NCBI GenBank assembly: GCA_000310025.1
Contig: FN649749.1
Span: 3,643,767 to 3,707,766, forward strand
Direction of reading: 5' to 3'
Length of the DNA stretch: 64,000 nt
Origin: Ectocarpus siliculosus
Lineage: Eukaryota > Sar > Phaeophyceae > Ectocarpales > Ectocarpaceae
The notes under the pieces are model-generated. The model did no database searches. It had not been told where the DNA came from and saw only the letters and a list, made by a program, of their open reading frames with translations. The position numbers and the translations under genes were made by a program. Positions 24,128 to 34,867 of the stretch are shown one piece after another. Each line of letters opens with the position of its first letter. The stretch's first letter is position 1.

Positions 24128-26059
24128 GAAAAGCCTGGGCGGATTACGTCATCTGTTTTGGAAGGACACGGCATCGACGAAGTCCTAAGCCCAAGGGCCT
24201 TTGCTGTCACAGTCAGCGCCAAAACTACGCTCGTGGTTCGAGCGGGGAGCTTAGTAAGAAGTGCTTTGGCACAGCTATGAACACCCACACAGTGGTTTGA
24301 AACGTGACGCTTCTGGGCGTTCGAATGGTGGCGAGGCAGGAGCCAGAAAAATCCACAGCATTGCAGTGGACCTTTGCAACTGCCGTGTTTCAGTTCGGAG
24401 CTGGGCATTGGACAAGAACACGGATGTTGGCACCCCGTTTACATAGGTTGGCCACAAGACCCTCAGTGCAGCAGTGGAACAACCTCTTGATTGAGATTAA
24501 TGCCAATTCAAAAGCGGTAGTAGCTATATCAATGTTGTTGCTGTCAGTGTTTTTTTTCGGTTTCTCAGGGAGGGGCGGTTGATCGCTTGCTGCTGCCACT
24601 CTGCGATGTGTGTGTATTTTCTCCCATGTGTGCGGTGCGTGCATCTATACGTCGGCTGTCAAGGTGACTCGGCGGCCGCCCGCCATCGAAGACGGCGCGG
24701 CCACCCGAAGCGTTGGTGAACCGAAATAATTCAAACGAAAGTGCAGAAAGACGAAATTGTATGGCAGAGTGTAAGAAACATCCTTTGTTCCAATGAGAGA
24801 AGCGAGCGGCTCGGGAATACTGCCGTGATGTCGGGGATACTCGGTGTCTGTTCCGAGGCAGCGCAACGGCGTACCCGTCGCGTGGCACTAGCCACAGTAG
24901 TATTCCTGTAGTAAAGGTCGAAATCACGAGTGAAATGCAGGTGCGGGAACACTCGGTAGAGTAGCACGCCTCTGCGAACCATATGCACCCCTCCCTCTAG
25001 ATCGTTAGAATTCACTTCGAAAATGGAGAGCTCGCAAGAATTTGATAAGCTTGAATCCGTCCGTAGATTTTCACTTCAAGAGGAAACTCCACGGCGATTC
25101 ACGGCTAGGATTTGTTGAGAAGCTTGACCGCATACTTTCAGCGGTACAACGCAGGTCGGTGATAAGCTACTGTAAACACCGATACTGTAGTTTCATGGAG
25201 GTTTCGATTGAACTCACACGGTCACCCTTTGAAAATAACTGGACGACGGTGATCTGACGGCGAAATCTCCGAAAAAGTCCTCACGCGAAGGATAAAGCAA
25301 TTCGGGTTCAATATGTATACAGTCGAGGATGTCTAACACAGATGTTTGTCTTAGCTTACAACAAGTAGCGCACGTGCCTGGTGTACAGATTCAGACCTCA
25401 ATGTCAATCCTCTTGCATGGAGGTGGAGGGCTCGGCTTGTGTAGCACTTCCGCGTGAGACACGCGGTTGAGCAACGACCGGGCGGTTGCTATGCATGGGA
25501 GTTATGGAATGATAAAAACACACACAGAAAGACTACCCACTCGAGATATACCCACAGTCGAACGGGATGTGGTGGAATATTTTCAGTGAGTGGAGGACAA
25601 CCGGCTGGGTACTGGAGTTATTTCGAGTCTTGTTAAGTCTATACACTGATTATTTATACCAGTGATGCCAGCTGGTGCTAAGTACAAAAACATCTGTATA
25701 GGTAACTTACATTTTACAATACATCCCCTGTACAGTAGTTCTCTACTGGGTCAACGACAAAATATCGGGGAGAATCCCTCCGGTGTGTCGTGTGTTGTAA
25801 AATGTAACCTGTACAGGGGACACGGCGCAGGGTCTATTGACAGCTTGCTGGTTTGTTAGATATTAGGAAGAATAATAGTGTAAAAATCATGGAATCATGG
25901 AAGATGGAACGAAGTCTACAGCAGCAGCAGTACATTACTCATTTTTCAAAGCTACAGATTTTTGAGTTTCACGGGCAGCAGGTGTTTCCCGCCGTTTTTT
26001 GGATTTACAAATCGCATTTTATCCTTTGGGGTAACGTATCAGTGATGTTTACAGTAGAT
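24128..26059. other. 3' flank of LRR copy A, no gene seen
   Basis: The first 300 bases continue the homology with the copy C terminal exon region (62.2-62.5 kb, inverted). Beyond that I see no supported gene. A hairpin-forming element lies at 25694-25819. Confidence 0.45.
25694..25819. repeat. Nested inverted repeats (MITE-like or hairpin)
   Basis: The outer arms, 25694-25719 and 25795-25816, share TTACATTTTACAA plus CTGTA.AGG in inverted orientation. An inner pair, CCCCTGTACAG (25725-25735) and CTGTACAGGGG (25809-25819), is perfect, and CTGTACAG is itself palindromic. The arrangement could be a tiny MITE remnant. Confidence 0.55.
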
Positions 26060-26064
26060 GAGAA

Positions 26065-26325
26065 TGTTAGTGCACTGCCGCCCTCAGCGGTCTGTGGTGT
26101 TGAGACTGGGGACTATGTTATCCCAGGAACAGCTGATAAAAAAGGACCATGTATCGTATATATTCGTCACGCAAGCCCCTCAGGCAAGTGAGCTCGTGGG
26201 CTCTTTCTCTCTCCAGCACCAGGGGTCTTCTCCTACCCCCAATACACTTCATACCCATTCACGTACCCCCCATCAGGCGCATACAACGCATGTAGATCGG
26301 ACACACATCCAAAGTACCACAAACA
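26065..26325 (-). repeat. Copia LTR, 3' copy (element on minus strand)
   Basis: Begins TGTTAGTG and ends AAACA on the plus strand. It is identical to the other LTR except for its penultimate base (C here, T at 33119). Followed inward by GCCCCCCTAC, the complement of the polypurine tract. Confidence 0.95.
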
Positions 26326-26822
26326 GCCCCCCTACTTGATATGCCGTACGATCTCCCAACCAATACAAAAAACGCAAATAACCACTTGAGAAACATCCTC
26401 TACAAAAACTGATCACGCATTTAACACAAAGCGTCTCCATCAGTTTATTCACGAATCCAATGCACTCGTCCCTAGACATAATCCCAAACCATTGACACAA
26501 AAGAATCATCCTCGGAAAAAACACCCAACAATTATTCGTGTTACATCAGAAAGGCGTCGGAACGAAAACGGACATTTCTGGAAAAAACAACTTGCAAAAG
26601 AGTTGGCACCAAATCCTCAAACAAAACAAAAACTCAACTTCTTGAACAATCAAAACGAGAATTCGGAAAGCACAATGGCCCCAACCATTAATCGTCAAAA
26701 CATGTCAAACCCATTCCTCCAATACCAAATCCTAAACAGCGCGCACCCGCTAATCGGTACCGTCGCTGTTGTCCAAGAAACGATAGAAAATATGAAGCAA
26801 AAAACATCCATCCATGCATGCA

Positions 26823-26898
26823 TACAGCCCCCCTGCTGTGACATCCCAAGAAACTATCCTCCCAACGTTCTATCTCCACGTGAACAGCCCCCCTGCTG
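26823..26898. repeat. Extra polypurine-tract-like motifs in Copia 3' region
   Basis: ACAGCCCCCCTGCTG occurs at 26824-26838 and 26884-26898, 60 bp apart. It resembles the true tract/LTR junction ACAGCCCCCCTAC at 26323. Confidence 0.7.
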
Positions 26899-27068
26899 AG
26901 ACATGTCCAAAAACATAGGAGAAACAACAAAAATATCAATTGATGTGCATGCACTCTGTAATCATAGTCATACATGACATTCCCCCCCATGATTGCAGAT
27001 AGATGCAGAGACAGCAAGAAGAGACAAACGCAGAAAAAAAAATATTGCTATCGACTAACAAAGGAACG

Positions 27069-28457
27069 TTACTTGATGTTCATCACAAAATCACGGTGAA
27101 AGCAGAATGCTGCCCTGTGCAGTGGTTTGGTCATAAAATCGGCGTGCTGCAAAGCAGACGCAACGTGAACCACCTTAAACTGCTTGCGTGCTACACGCTC
27201 CCGAATGAAATGGTGACGGATGTCTATGTGCTTAGAGTTGGGGGTGGTGACCGGGTTATTGGCCAAGGGAAGGGCCCCCATGTTATCCTCGTGAACTCTA
27301 GTGCACCCGATGCGCTCATCTGGAAAGATAAAACTCCAGAGATAGCGCAAGAAAATCGCTTCCTTGAAACCGTCGCCCATCGCAACATACTCGGCTTCAG
27401 TCGAAGAAAGTGTAACACTCTTCTGCGTTCGCGACAAAAACGAGACACAGGCACCCGCACACATCACAACCGCACCAGAAACCGACCGCCGGTCCGTCGC
27501 GTTGCTCGCGTAATCGGAGTCAACGAAGAGTTCCAACGAGACACCGCCCTCCGTCCCTCGCTGATACGTGATACCAAGACCGACCGTGAACCTGACATAC
27601 ATGAGAACATGCAAAGCTGCACGCCAATGCACCATCTTGGGGGCGTGGGCATACCTCGCCACAGCTCGCACTGCGTTGAGGATGTCCGGGCGAGTCTGAT
27701 TCGCCAGCCACATCAAGTGTCCTACCAAAGACCGAAAAGGCTCAAGAACATCAGGCTCTGCATCGTCAAAATCCTCAAGCTTCAAGCCTACTACCATGGG
27801 AGTCTCCTTGTTGCGTGTGACACCGAACTTCTCAACTAAGTTCCTCGCAAACGTCTCCTGCGACAACGTAATCGTGCCACCCGCGCGGTCACGAGATAAC
27901 CGAATACCCGCGTACAAACTCAGCTCTCCAAGGTTCTTGATCGGGACGAAAGCGTTCAAGTCTCTGCCAAACTGATCACACCTACGCTTGGTCCCGATCG
28001 AGAAAATGTCGTCGACGTGCACCACAACTACCATTGTCACAACACCGTTCTCGATCAGACGCATGACACAAGCATCAGCAGCACACTGCTCAAACCCAAG
28101 GCGCTTCATTGCTCGGAGCAAATGGTAATGCCACATGCGGGACGCTTGTTTCAAACCATACAGGCTACGGGCAAGCTTGACAACTTTCCCTGAGAGAGAG
28201 CCACAACCTTTCGGCAAACGAATGTACACATCCTCGTCCAGCTTGGATTGACCGAACGCCTGCTCAGCATCAAGGTGCACAAAATCCCAACCAAGATGAC
28301 AAGCAATTGCGGCAAGAACGCGAATACTAGTAACAGACGGGCACGGCGAAAAAGTCTCAAAATAATCAACCCCTTCCCGCTGACTAAAACCTCTTGCTAC
28401 CAGCCTGGCCTTTGCACGCGTCACATCACCGAACTCGTTGGACTTCCAAAGGTACAC
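27069..28457 (-). CDS. Copia reverse transcriptase and RNase H
   Basis: Open for 462 codons. The N-terminal part has RAKARLVARGFSQREGVDY and FETFSPCPSVTSIRVLAAIA, then LDAEQAFGQSKLDEDVYIRL (motif A aspartate) and LYGLKQASRMW. Next comes the catalytic VVVVHVDDIFSIG, with HVDD in place of the usual YVDD. RNase H follows, with LFVDSDYASNATDRRSVSG, SSTEAEYVAM and HEDNMGALPLANNP, then HIDIRHHFIRERV and a C-terminal ADFMTKPL. Length and motif spacing are normal for Copia. The frame upstream of 28457 is continuous with the linker ORF apart from a frameshift at its end, so RT was once part of a single polyprotein. This segment itself has no visible lesion. Confidence 0.93.
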   Translation of the reverse strand: MYLWKSNEFGDVTRAKARLVARGFSQREGVDYFETFSPCPSVTSIRVLAAIACHLGWDFVHLDAEQAFGQSKLDEDVYIRLPKGCGSLSGKVVKLARSLYGLKQASRMWHYHLLRAMKRLGFEQCAADACVMRLIENGVVTMVVVVHVDDIFSIGTKRRCDQFGRDLNAFVPIKNLGELSLYAGIRLSRDRAGGTITLSQETFARNLVEKFGVTRNKETPMVVGLKLEDFDDAEPDVLEPFRSLVGHLMWLANQTRPDILNAVRAVARYAHAPKMVHWRAALHVLMYVRFTVGLGITYQRGTEGGVSLELFVDSDYASNATDRRSVSGAVVMCAGACVSFLSRTQKSVTLSSTEAEYVAMGDGFKEAIFLRYLWSFIFPDERIGCTRVHEDNMGALPLANNPVTTPNSKHIDIRHHFIRERVARKQFKVVHVASALQHADFMTKPLHRAAFCFHRDFVMNIK

Positions 28458-28490
28458 CCATTTGGCAGAAATGATGTTCGTCCCTGGCTG

Positions 28491-31480
28491 CTACGAGCCT
28501 GCCGCTGGCGAAAAAGTCTCCGCCTCGAGAAGTCCGGTGAACTCCGCATCCTCAGCGCTGTACCAGATGTCGCTGTCTTCGCCTGAGTGCGCCTCCGCCC
28601 ACGTCGTCGGTGTCACGCGCTCGCTCGCAGGCCCATCCGGCAGCTCCGGACCCCCAAAGCACCGCTCATCGTCCATCCGCGCGTCGAAGTCTTCCGCCAT
28701 TGCAAGCATCGCCAACACCCCTGGGGACCGCGGCAGAGGCCCACCTTTAGCCAGGCGCCGCGCCGAGGCCCTCGTGACGGAAGGGGTAACCTGATGGCGC
28801 TGCTGCTGAGGCTGCATGTGCGGCGCTCGCGGGGGGGGACGGTGGGCTTGGTTGCTCCAGTTGGGATCGATGACGAAGCTGCGGTCGGGCGCATCGCTGT
28901 CGCGGACCCAAGTATGCATGCCGCGGGCGTCGCCGTCTCCGTCTCCGCTGTGTCCGTCGAGGTGCCCGGGGCCATCGCGGGCGACCCGGGGAACGAACGC
29001 TGCTGCTGCCGCTGCTACCGCCCCCCCCGCCGCCGACGCCGCCGCCACCGCCGCTGGAAACGCCCGAGATCCCCTTGTCAAGACCACCGTCTGCCCACGG
29101 ATCCCGCGCGGCTCCACCGCCGTATGTCGCCACCACACCGGTGAAGCGCGGGCGTCTGCTGTAGCCGAAGACGACGTCTGTGGTGTAGCCCGCGAAGCCC
29201 GAGGTGAAAATAACCTTGTACGAGTCCCGCGAGTGACCGGCGCCGCTGTTGAGGTAGAAGCAGCGTTCCGCTTTGGCCTCGATCTTGGAATAGCGCCGGG
29301 CATGGTGGAAGCCCGGCATCAGAAACGGCAGCGGGGCGCGAAGGGGACGCTTGCCGTAGAGCATTTCATACGGACACAGCATGTGCGGCTTCTGGTCAAG
29401 CCGTGCGAGGACGTTAATGCAGTCAGACATCCACGCAAAAGCCTCCGGGTAGATGGCGTTGAAGTTGAGGGCCTTTGTCGGGAACTGGGTGTCGGGGAAC
29501 AGGTTCACAGCTTCCTCCACCGCCGCTCGCCCCCCTTCCCGGACGAGGCCGATCCGGCGCTCCACCTTGCCGTTGCGCTTTTGGCCCCCGTCCGGCGAGG
29601 TGAGCTCCCGCGTGATGCCGAACTCAAGGAGGAGGTCGTCGACGAGCTCGTTGAGAAACTCGCGACCGTTGTCCGTGCGAAGCAGCTGGAAGTTGCCGTG
29701 GACGGAGCGCAGACCCTGGAGAGAGACGAAAAACTCGCGGAGTGCTTTGCAGACGACGGGGGCGCTCTTGTCCTTGAGGAACTTCAGAACACCGAAGTTG
29801 GTGTAGTCGTCGACGATGCACATGACGTAGGTGGAGCCGCCCGCCGAACGCGGGAGCGGCCCCGCCAGATCGGCGAAAAAACGCTGGAGGGGACGAACAG
29901 CGGTAGACGAGGTAGTGCGAGCGATAGCCTTTCGAATACCCTTGCCAACAGCACACCCGCCGCAGAACACCCTCTTCCCCGTCGGCTTGATGCCCATCTG
30001 CCGCGCAGTCTCGCGAATGAGGTCGTCGTGAGCATGGCCGAGTGCAACGTGGAGATCGTTAATATCCATTGCGAGCGGCATACCTGGGCGCATGAGAGCC
30101 AACGCCGATCCGCGTCCAGCGCCGTCGCAGCTGCTGCCGCCCCCACCGCCGTTGCCGTCGCCGCCGATGCCGCCGCCGCCGCCCCTGTTACCCCCGCCGC
30201 TGTGGCCGCCGCCACCCCCAACGCCTCCACCACCGGTGAGGCCGCCGCCGCCGCTGCCGCCGCCGCCGCCGTCGTTGTGACCGCCACCGAAATGAACGGC
30301 ACCCCAGCGGCCAGCGGCGCCGACGCGGGCAGTGCGGGCATCAACGAGGGGGGGAACACGGGTGGCCTGCGCGTAATTTCCATGCTTCGTCTTGAGGAAT
30401 TTTATGCGGCCGTCTAGCATGCGAGAACCGGCGTCGAAGAGGGTAATCTCGAAGGCCTCTTGCATGACGTTAAACGACATCAGGTGGTAAGCAAGGCGAG
30501 GAACAACGGCAACGTCGTGCAGGGTGATACGAATATCGCCGTAGTCGCCACGCAGCACTAGGTCTAGCGAACCGTATCCAATGACTTCAGCGGGGTCACC
30601 GGTGGCAACATCGATGTATCGTTCAGCGAGCAAAGGCGGGCGCAAGTTGTACACGAAGTCGGTGCTGCTAGTGCTGTGAGTAGACGCGGCACTATCACCA
30701 ACCCACCAGTCGGTACGTCCAGACGCCGACAGTAAAGTGGGGACAGGGGCCGGCGGATAAGCTACAGGGTGACGGTGTTGGCAGAAAACGTGAAGAGCAT
30801 TACGATCGGGGGGGGGACCTACCGGCTCTACTGTGCCGTACGAACCGGCATGACCATCCCCCCCTACTCCATCAACGCATTCACCCTCACCGCCACTGAC
30901 CTGTGTATCCACGCCGGAAGCATCCCCCCACGCGCGGCCCTCCTGCTGTTGCAGCTGCTGCTGTGGCTCCTGCTGCCCATCACCCACAGAAAACCGGACC
31001 CCACTACCGGCTCCACCCACCGAGCCAAGCTGCTTGTCCGGCTGCTGCTGCTGCTTGGGCACACCACCATAGCCGCTGCCGACGGGACCCTGCCATGGCT
31101 GCACACCTCCGCTGGAACCATCCTGATGTACCACGGCAAGGTGCTGCTGCGGAAGAGGCGCCGACACGGGCCAATGGTGCGCTATCGATCCGTCTACACA
31201 ACTTGCCGAATACCCCGGCTCCGCGCTGTTGAGATGGGAGTGCTGGGGGAAAGGCTGCTGCGAGAAAGGCTGATAAGGTGGGGGCATTACGGCGTTGAGG
31301 TGGGGTGCCTGAGACGTGTTGGCCGCCGCGTGTTGGCGCGGCGGCTGCTGCAGATTGTTGGATGTGTTAAATTTGCAGTTGCGCGCCGTGTGACCGGGTT
31401 CACCACAAATAGAACACCTACCATAAAATCGCGGAGGAGCCTGGCAGATGACAGCCGTGTGCCCGACATGACCGCATCGA
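28491..31480 (-). pseudogene. Copia zinc knuckle, protease and integrase region, broken
   Basis: Zinc knuckle 2, CSICGEPGHTARNC, lies at about 31420-31380 just before the 846-codon frame 31287-28747. In that frame the protease motif WWVGDSAASTH is followed by the pre-integrase zinc site (H...H, then FCGGCAVGKGIRK). The integrase core follows with D in FADLAGPLP, D in LLRTDNGREFLNE and E in KRNGKVERRIG. Long Gly/Ala-rich low-complexity inserts sit between protease and integrase (about 30100-30300) and after the integrase. Near 29000 the frame shifts into a second ORF ending at 28491. Knuckle 1 has a TGA in place of its first Cys. Confidence 0.85.
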
Positions 31481-32818
31481 CCTCACATGGGCACGGCGCA
31501 CATCGGTGATCCCGGTCGGAATGGGGGACGCCTCCTGCGGCCACGCTGCGTTCCGCCCGGGGTCCCTGGGACCACCCGGAACGAATCCCATCGCCATTGC
31601 GGGAGTGAACTCCTGGGGCTGCTGCTGCTGCTGGGGCTGCTGCTGCTGAAACGACTGCTGCGGAAAATGCTGAGGGAATCTCCGTTGATACTGCTGCTGC
31701 GGCGCCTGCTGATGAAACGACTGTTGCGGCTGCTGCAGCTGCGGGCGATATCCCCCGTTGTACTCTCCCTGAGTTCCCCCTCCCCACCCCGGCTGCTGCT
31801 GTCCATCTCTACCCTGTTGTCTGCCTTGGGAAAACCCACCGGTCCTCCGCTGCGGACCACCACCGCCGCCGCCGCCGCCACCGCCGCCGCCGCCATTACC
31901 GTTGGGCCGTGAATTTCCGCCGAAACGGAGAGCGTGCGGATCGCTAGCCGGCGCGGCCGTCCGCTGCGCACGATCACCGAGATTTTTTTCAACGTGGTGG
32001 CTACGCACAAGAATCTCTAAGCTTCTGCGTGTGAGCGTGTGATCATGCATGAGCACGATCTTGACCTGTTCGTAGTCTGCCGAGAGGCTTCTACGTAAAG
32101 TCGCAAGGACCTCACTTTCCGGGATTTCATAACCGTTGACAGCGCGAAGCGTATTCAGCACTTTGTTAAACCTCAGAAAGTAGTCTTGCGGGTCCTCGCC
32201 GAGCTGCATCTTCATGTTAGCGAGAGACAACTTCAGGGCCTCCTTTTCAGAGCTACTCATCGGAAGACAAAACTCCTGGGCCGCCTACCATGCCCCCGAC
32301 ACATTCCCTACAGCAAGAATTGTCGATTGAAATTTCGCCCCCTTCGTGGCTCGCCTCAAGTAATCGAAAGCACGCTCGTGATCACGCACACGCTTCTCAC
32401 TGTGGAATCTGATGTTCTCGCTCCTGGATGTGTGTATGAGCCAGATGCGTTGGTCAGGACTCGCCGGCGGAGTGAGTGTGTGCCCAAGATCTTCGCCGGC
32501 GAGGAAGACCTCGAATATCGTCTTGAAGAGCGGGAAGTTGCCGTCGTACACTGGTGGCTTGCGGTCCCTGTACTGCTGTTGCACTGGACCATCTCGAACA
32601 GAAGTAGCCGCTCCCCCGGCTCCAAAGGTGTCCGCCACCCCGGCTGCTCCACCCCTATAATACCCCGACGCGTACCCAGCGCCATCCACCCTATCTCTCG
32701 TAGCGTCCCCCGCTGAACTGCGCTCCCTTTCCTCCTCAAGTTTCCTCCGTAACTCCGCACTCTCGGCTTCCGCTTTCTTCGTTCTTTCTTCCAACAACTC
32801 TCTCTCTCTTTCCGTCAT
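31418..32818 (-). pseudogene. Copia gag, interrupted by a TAG
   Basis: Two ORFs in one frame (32818-32285 and 32260-31418) are separated by a TAG at 32287-32285. The N-terminal part is a charged coiled coil (ELLEERTKKAEAESAELRRK). The middle carries the Copia gag domain, with LGEDPQDYFLRFNKVLNTLR and LRRSLSADYEQVK. After that come Gly-rich and Gln-rich low-complexity stretches. Near 31490 the frame shifts before the zinc knuckles. Gag packages element RNA. This copy could give full-length gag only by readthrough. Confidence 0.8.
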
Positions 32819-32859
32819 CGCTGTACCAACACCTGGCCTAGCTAGGCTCCACGATATCG

Positions 32860-33120
32860 TGTTAGTGCACTGCCGCCCTCAGCGGTCTGTGGTGTTGAGA
32901 CTGGGGACTATGTTATCCCAGGAACAGCTGATAAAAAAGGACCATGTATCGTATATATTCGTCACGCAAGCCCCTCAGGCAAGTGAGCTCGTGGGCTCTT
33001 TCTCTCTCCAGCACCAGGGGTCTTCTCCTACCCCCAATACACTTCATACCCATTCACGTACCCCCCATCAGGCGCATACAACGCATGTAGATCGGACACA
33101 CATCCAAAGTACCACAAATA
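32860..33120 (-). repeat. Copia LTR, 5' copy (element on minus strand)
   Basis: Partner of the LTR at 26065. The terminal CA has become TA on the plus strand. Promoter and polyadenylation sites must lie here, but no consensus was recognised. Confidence 0.95.
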
Positions 33121-33239
33121 GAGAATGAAAGACCTGGTGCATGGTAGGTAGGGCACAGCATTCAGTTGGTGTTGGTAAATACCATCAGTAGAGCACGGAA
33201 AGTTTTTTAATTATGTACATCCAATGTGGCGGTTATTGT

Positions 33240-33640
33240 CAACTTCCCTGGTGTTCCTCAGAGCGGTTTGTCGAGATATCTTGTCGCAACCATGTCGTAA
33301 TCACGTTGTAGAGCATCCGTCATGAAGGTCAGCAGCAGCAGCGAGTAACAGTTGGTCTCTTCTCCGTGTGGAGCAGTGGTGTGGACATGTCACGGAGTAC
33401 GGCGAAGGATGCAACACGTAAAAATTACCCACCTGGATGCACAGCGATCAGCAGCGAAGACGATGTGTGTCAGCCACGAGTTCAATATGGGAGAGCACCT
33501 TAGCACGAAACCCGATACAGCATTCCCGCCTTGCCTCAAGTCTTATCGGAGGGGCTATATATGTGGTACCACGGCAGGGATCCGAACGCCGGCTGCTCCA
33601 AACACAATGGGAGGCTTGCGGTAGGGATCAAACTGGGAAT
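33240..33640. repeat. Dispersed repeat Z, copy 1
   Basis: Direct-orientation relative of 52880-53235. Shared blocks include GTTGTAGAGCA, CGGGAGAGCA..TTGCACGAAAC-like sequence, and GGAGGCTTGCGGTAGGGATC at the end. The minus strand reads DPYRKPPIVFGAAG here and DPYRKPPMMFGAAG in copy 2, but no longer frame is shared. Confidence 0.6.
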
Positions 33641-33719
33641 GCGCAAAAGAGGCTTCCCGACCATGGGCTCAACTGCAAATTTGGAGGCCATAGAGGTGTT
33701 GTATTTTCACCTGGTCATG

Positions 33720-33773
33720 TGACGTCATTTGGTCTAAGTTTTAGAAGGAATTTCACTGGGTCGTATGACGTCA
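33720..33773. promoter_or_regulatory. Two CRE-type palindromes TGACGTCA
   Basis: TGACGTCA at 33720-33727 and 33766-33773, each embedded in a longer repeated context (TGACGTCATTTG). This octamer is the classic bZIP (CREB/ATF) binding site. No gene start is near, so a regulatory role is only a possibility. Confidence 0.35.
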
Positions 33774-33887
33774 TTTGTGATCCAAGATTAGAAGAATTTG
33801 GTTACACTAATGATATTTGGCAAGGGACACGGGTCACTGTGTTCCCCCTTGCTAATGGATAATTGGGCGACTCATTGCCGTTCTTAT

Positions 33888-33942
33888 CCATCATCCATTA
33901 TTCTATTGTCGAGTGTCATCCATTACTCTATTGTCGAGTGTC
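33888..33942 (+). repeat. Tandem duplication of about 26 bp
   Basis: CATCCATTA followed by TCTATTGTCGAGTGTC occurs twice in a row with one difference. Confidence 0.8.
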
Positions 33943-34564
33943 CCAGTTAGTTGTGATGTTTCAAGTTTTATTTTCTCGGGAGTTCCCACAAAGATTCATC
34001 CACACTGCCCGTCTTTTCTTGCAAGGAGTACCCAATAAAACCGTGAGCTCCATTCAACTATCCTCATGTCTCTAATAGTACATTCAAATCAAAATCATCA
34101 CATCCTAATTGTTACCACAGTGACTTCCTGCGTTGATACCAACATCGTTGGTTATCTGTACTTCCTTCGACAATACACATCGTATCATTTTGCTCTTAAT
34201 CTACCCTTGCCCCTATTCCCACAAGTAAAAAAATAAAATCATGAATCACCCCCATGGTAAATAAGATACCAAAAATTATGTTTTACTTCTACCAAAATTA
34301 ATTGTACTCTGGCTTCTGTACGCGAAGAATCCCTAACATGTATGCGTGATTTCCCAAAGAAGACCTGACGAAAATTGTGTAGCATAGTGCCTAAAAGATT
34401 CGCCCTGTAATTACAACCGTATTGAGATGAGCACTTCACGTGGTAGCCCGGTGTGGTCGTCGAGATATATTTGTTTCACTTTGTCGACCACCGCGCAAAA
34501 CCAGGCTTGGGACCGACGGGCGGATTCACATATCCCGACTTCGCTTCTTTGCTTTCAAGTGCAC

Positions 34565-34862
34565 CTTTAAAGGAGGTGAAGCCGTGGGCGGTAGCTTGCT
34601 CCTAGAGATAGATGAAGGTAGGTTCTGTCGTTGACACGCTTGTCCACGACCACGTTGAGATGGGAAAGTTGCTTGTTATTGCTGAGAGACGATCAGCAAG
34701 GGTCTGAGGTGAAGTGGGGATCCAACTTCACCTCAGGGGGTACGCAGACGAGACAAATCCTAAGAGGGTAGATGTCTGAAGGGTATACCTCCTGGGACCG
34801 ACCCACATCCTATCAACAATAAGATATACCCTATTTAAGCTAGCAGCCACACTCCTTAACAC
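34565..34862 (+). repeat. Dispersed element Y, copy 1 (degraded)
   Basis: About 300 bp homologous in inverted orientation to 52203-52498. It contains the end of a reading frame (GGEAVGGSLLLEIDEG, then HDHVEMGKLLVIAERR) and a TGA stop. The stop overlaps an 11-bp perfect stem (34705-34715 with 34725-34735, 9-nt loop). The frame is broken here by a small insertion. I do not recognise the protein. Confidence 0.6.
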
Positions 34863-34867
34863 ACACC

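Larger units (their letters stand above)
26060..33125 (-). mobile_element. Copia-type LTR retrotransposon with target duplication
   Basis: A complete insertion: 261-bp LTRs at 26065-26325 and 32860-33120, with target duplication GAGAA at 26060-26064 and 33121-33125. The domain order on the minus strand is gag, zinc knuckles, protease, integrase, RT, RNase H, which is the Copia order. A purine run (AGGGGGG on the minus strand) abuts the downstream LTR and serves as polypurine tract. No clear tRNA primer site is recognisable after the upstream LTR; TGGAGCCTAGC, several bases in, is only a weak candidate. Confidence 0.95.

Noticed and set aside
28816-30417. 533-codon plus-strand open frame
   Set aside because: It is the antisense shadow of the Copia protease/integrase region, kept open by GC-rich low-complexity DNA.
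34565-34862. Helitron 3' end
   Set aside because: A stem-loop is present but no CTRR terminus follows at the usual distance.
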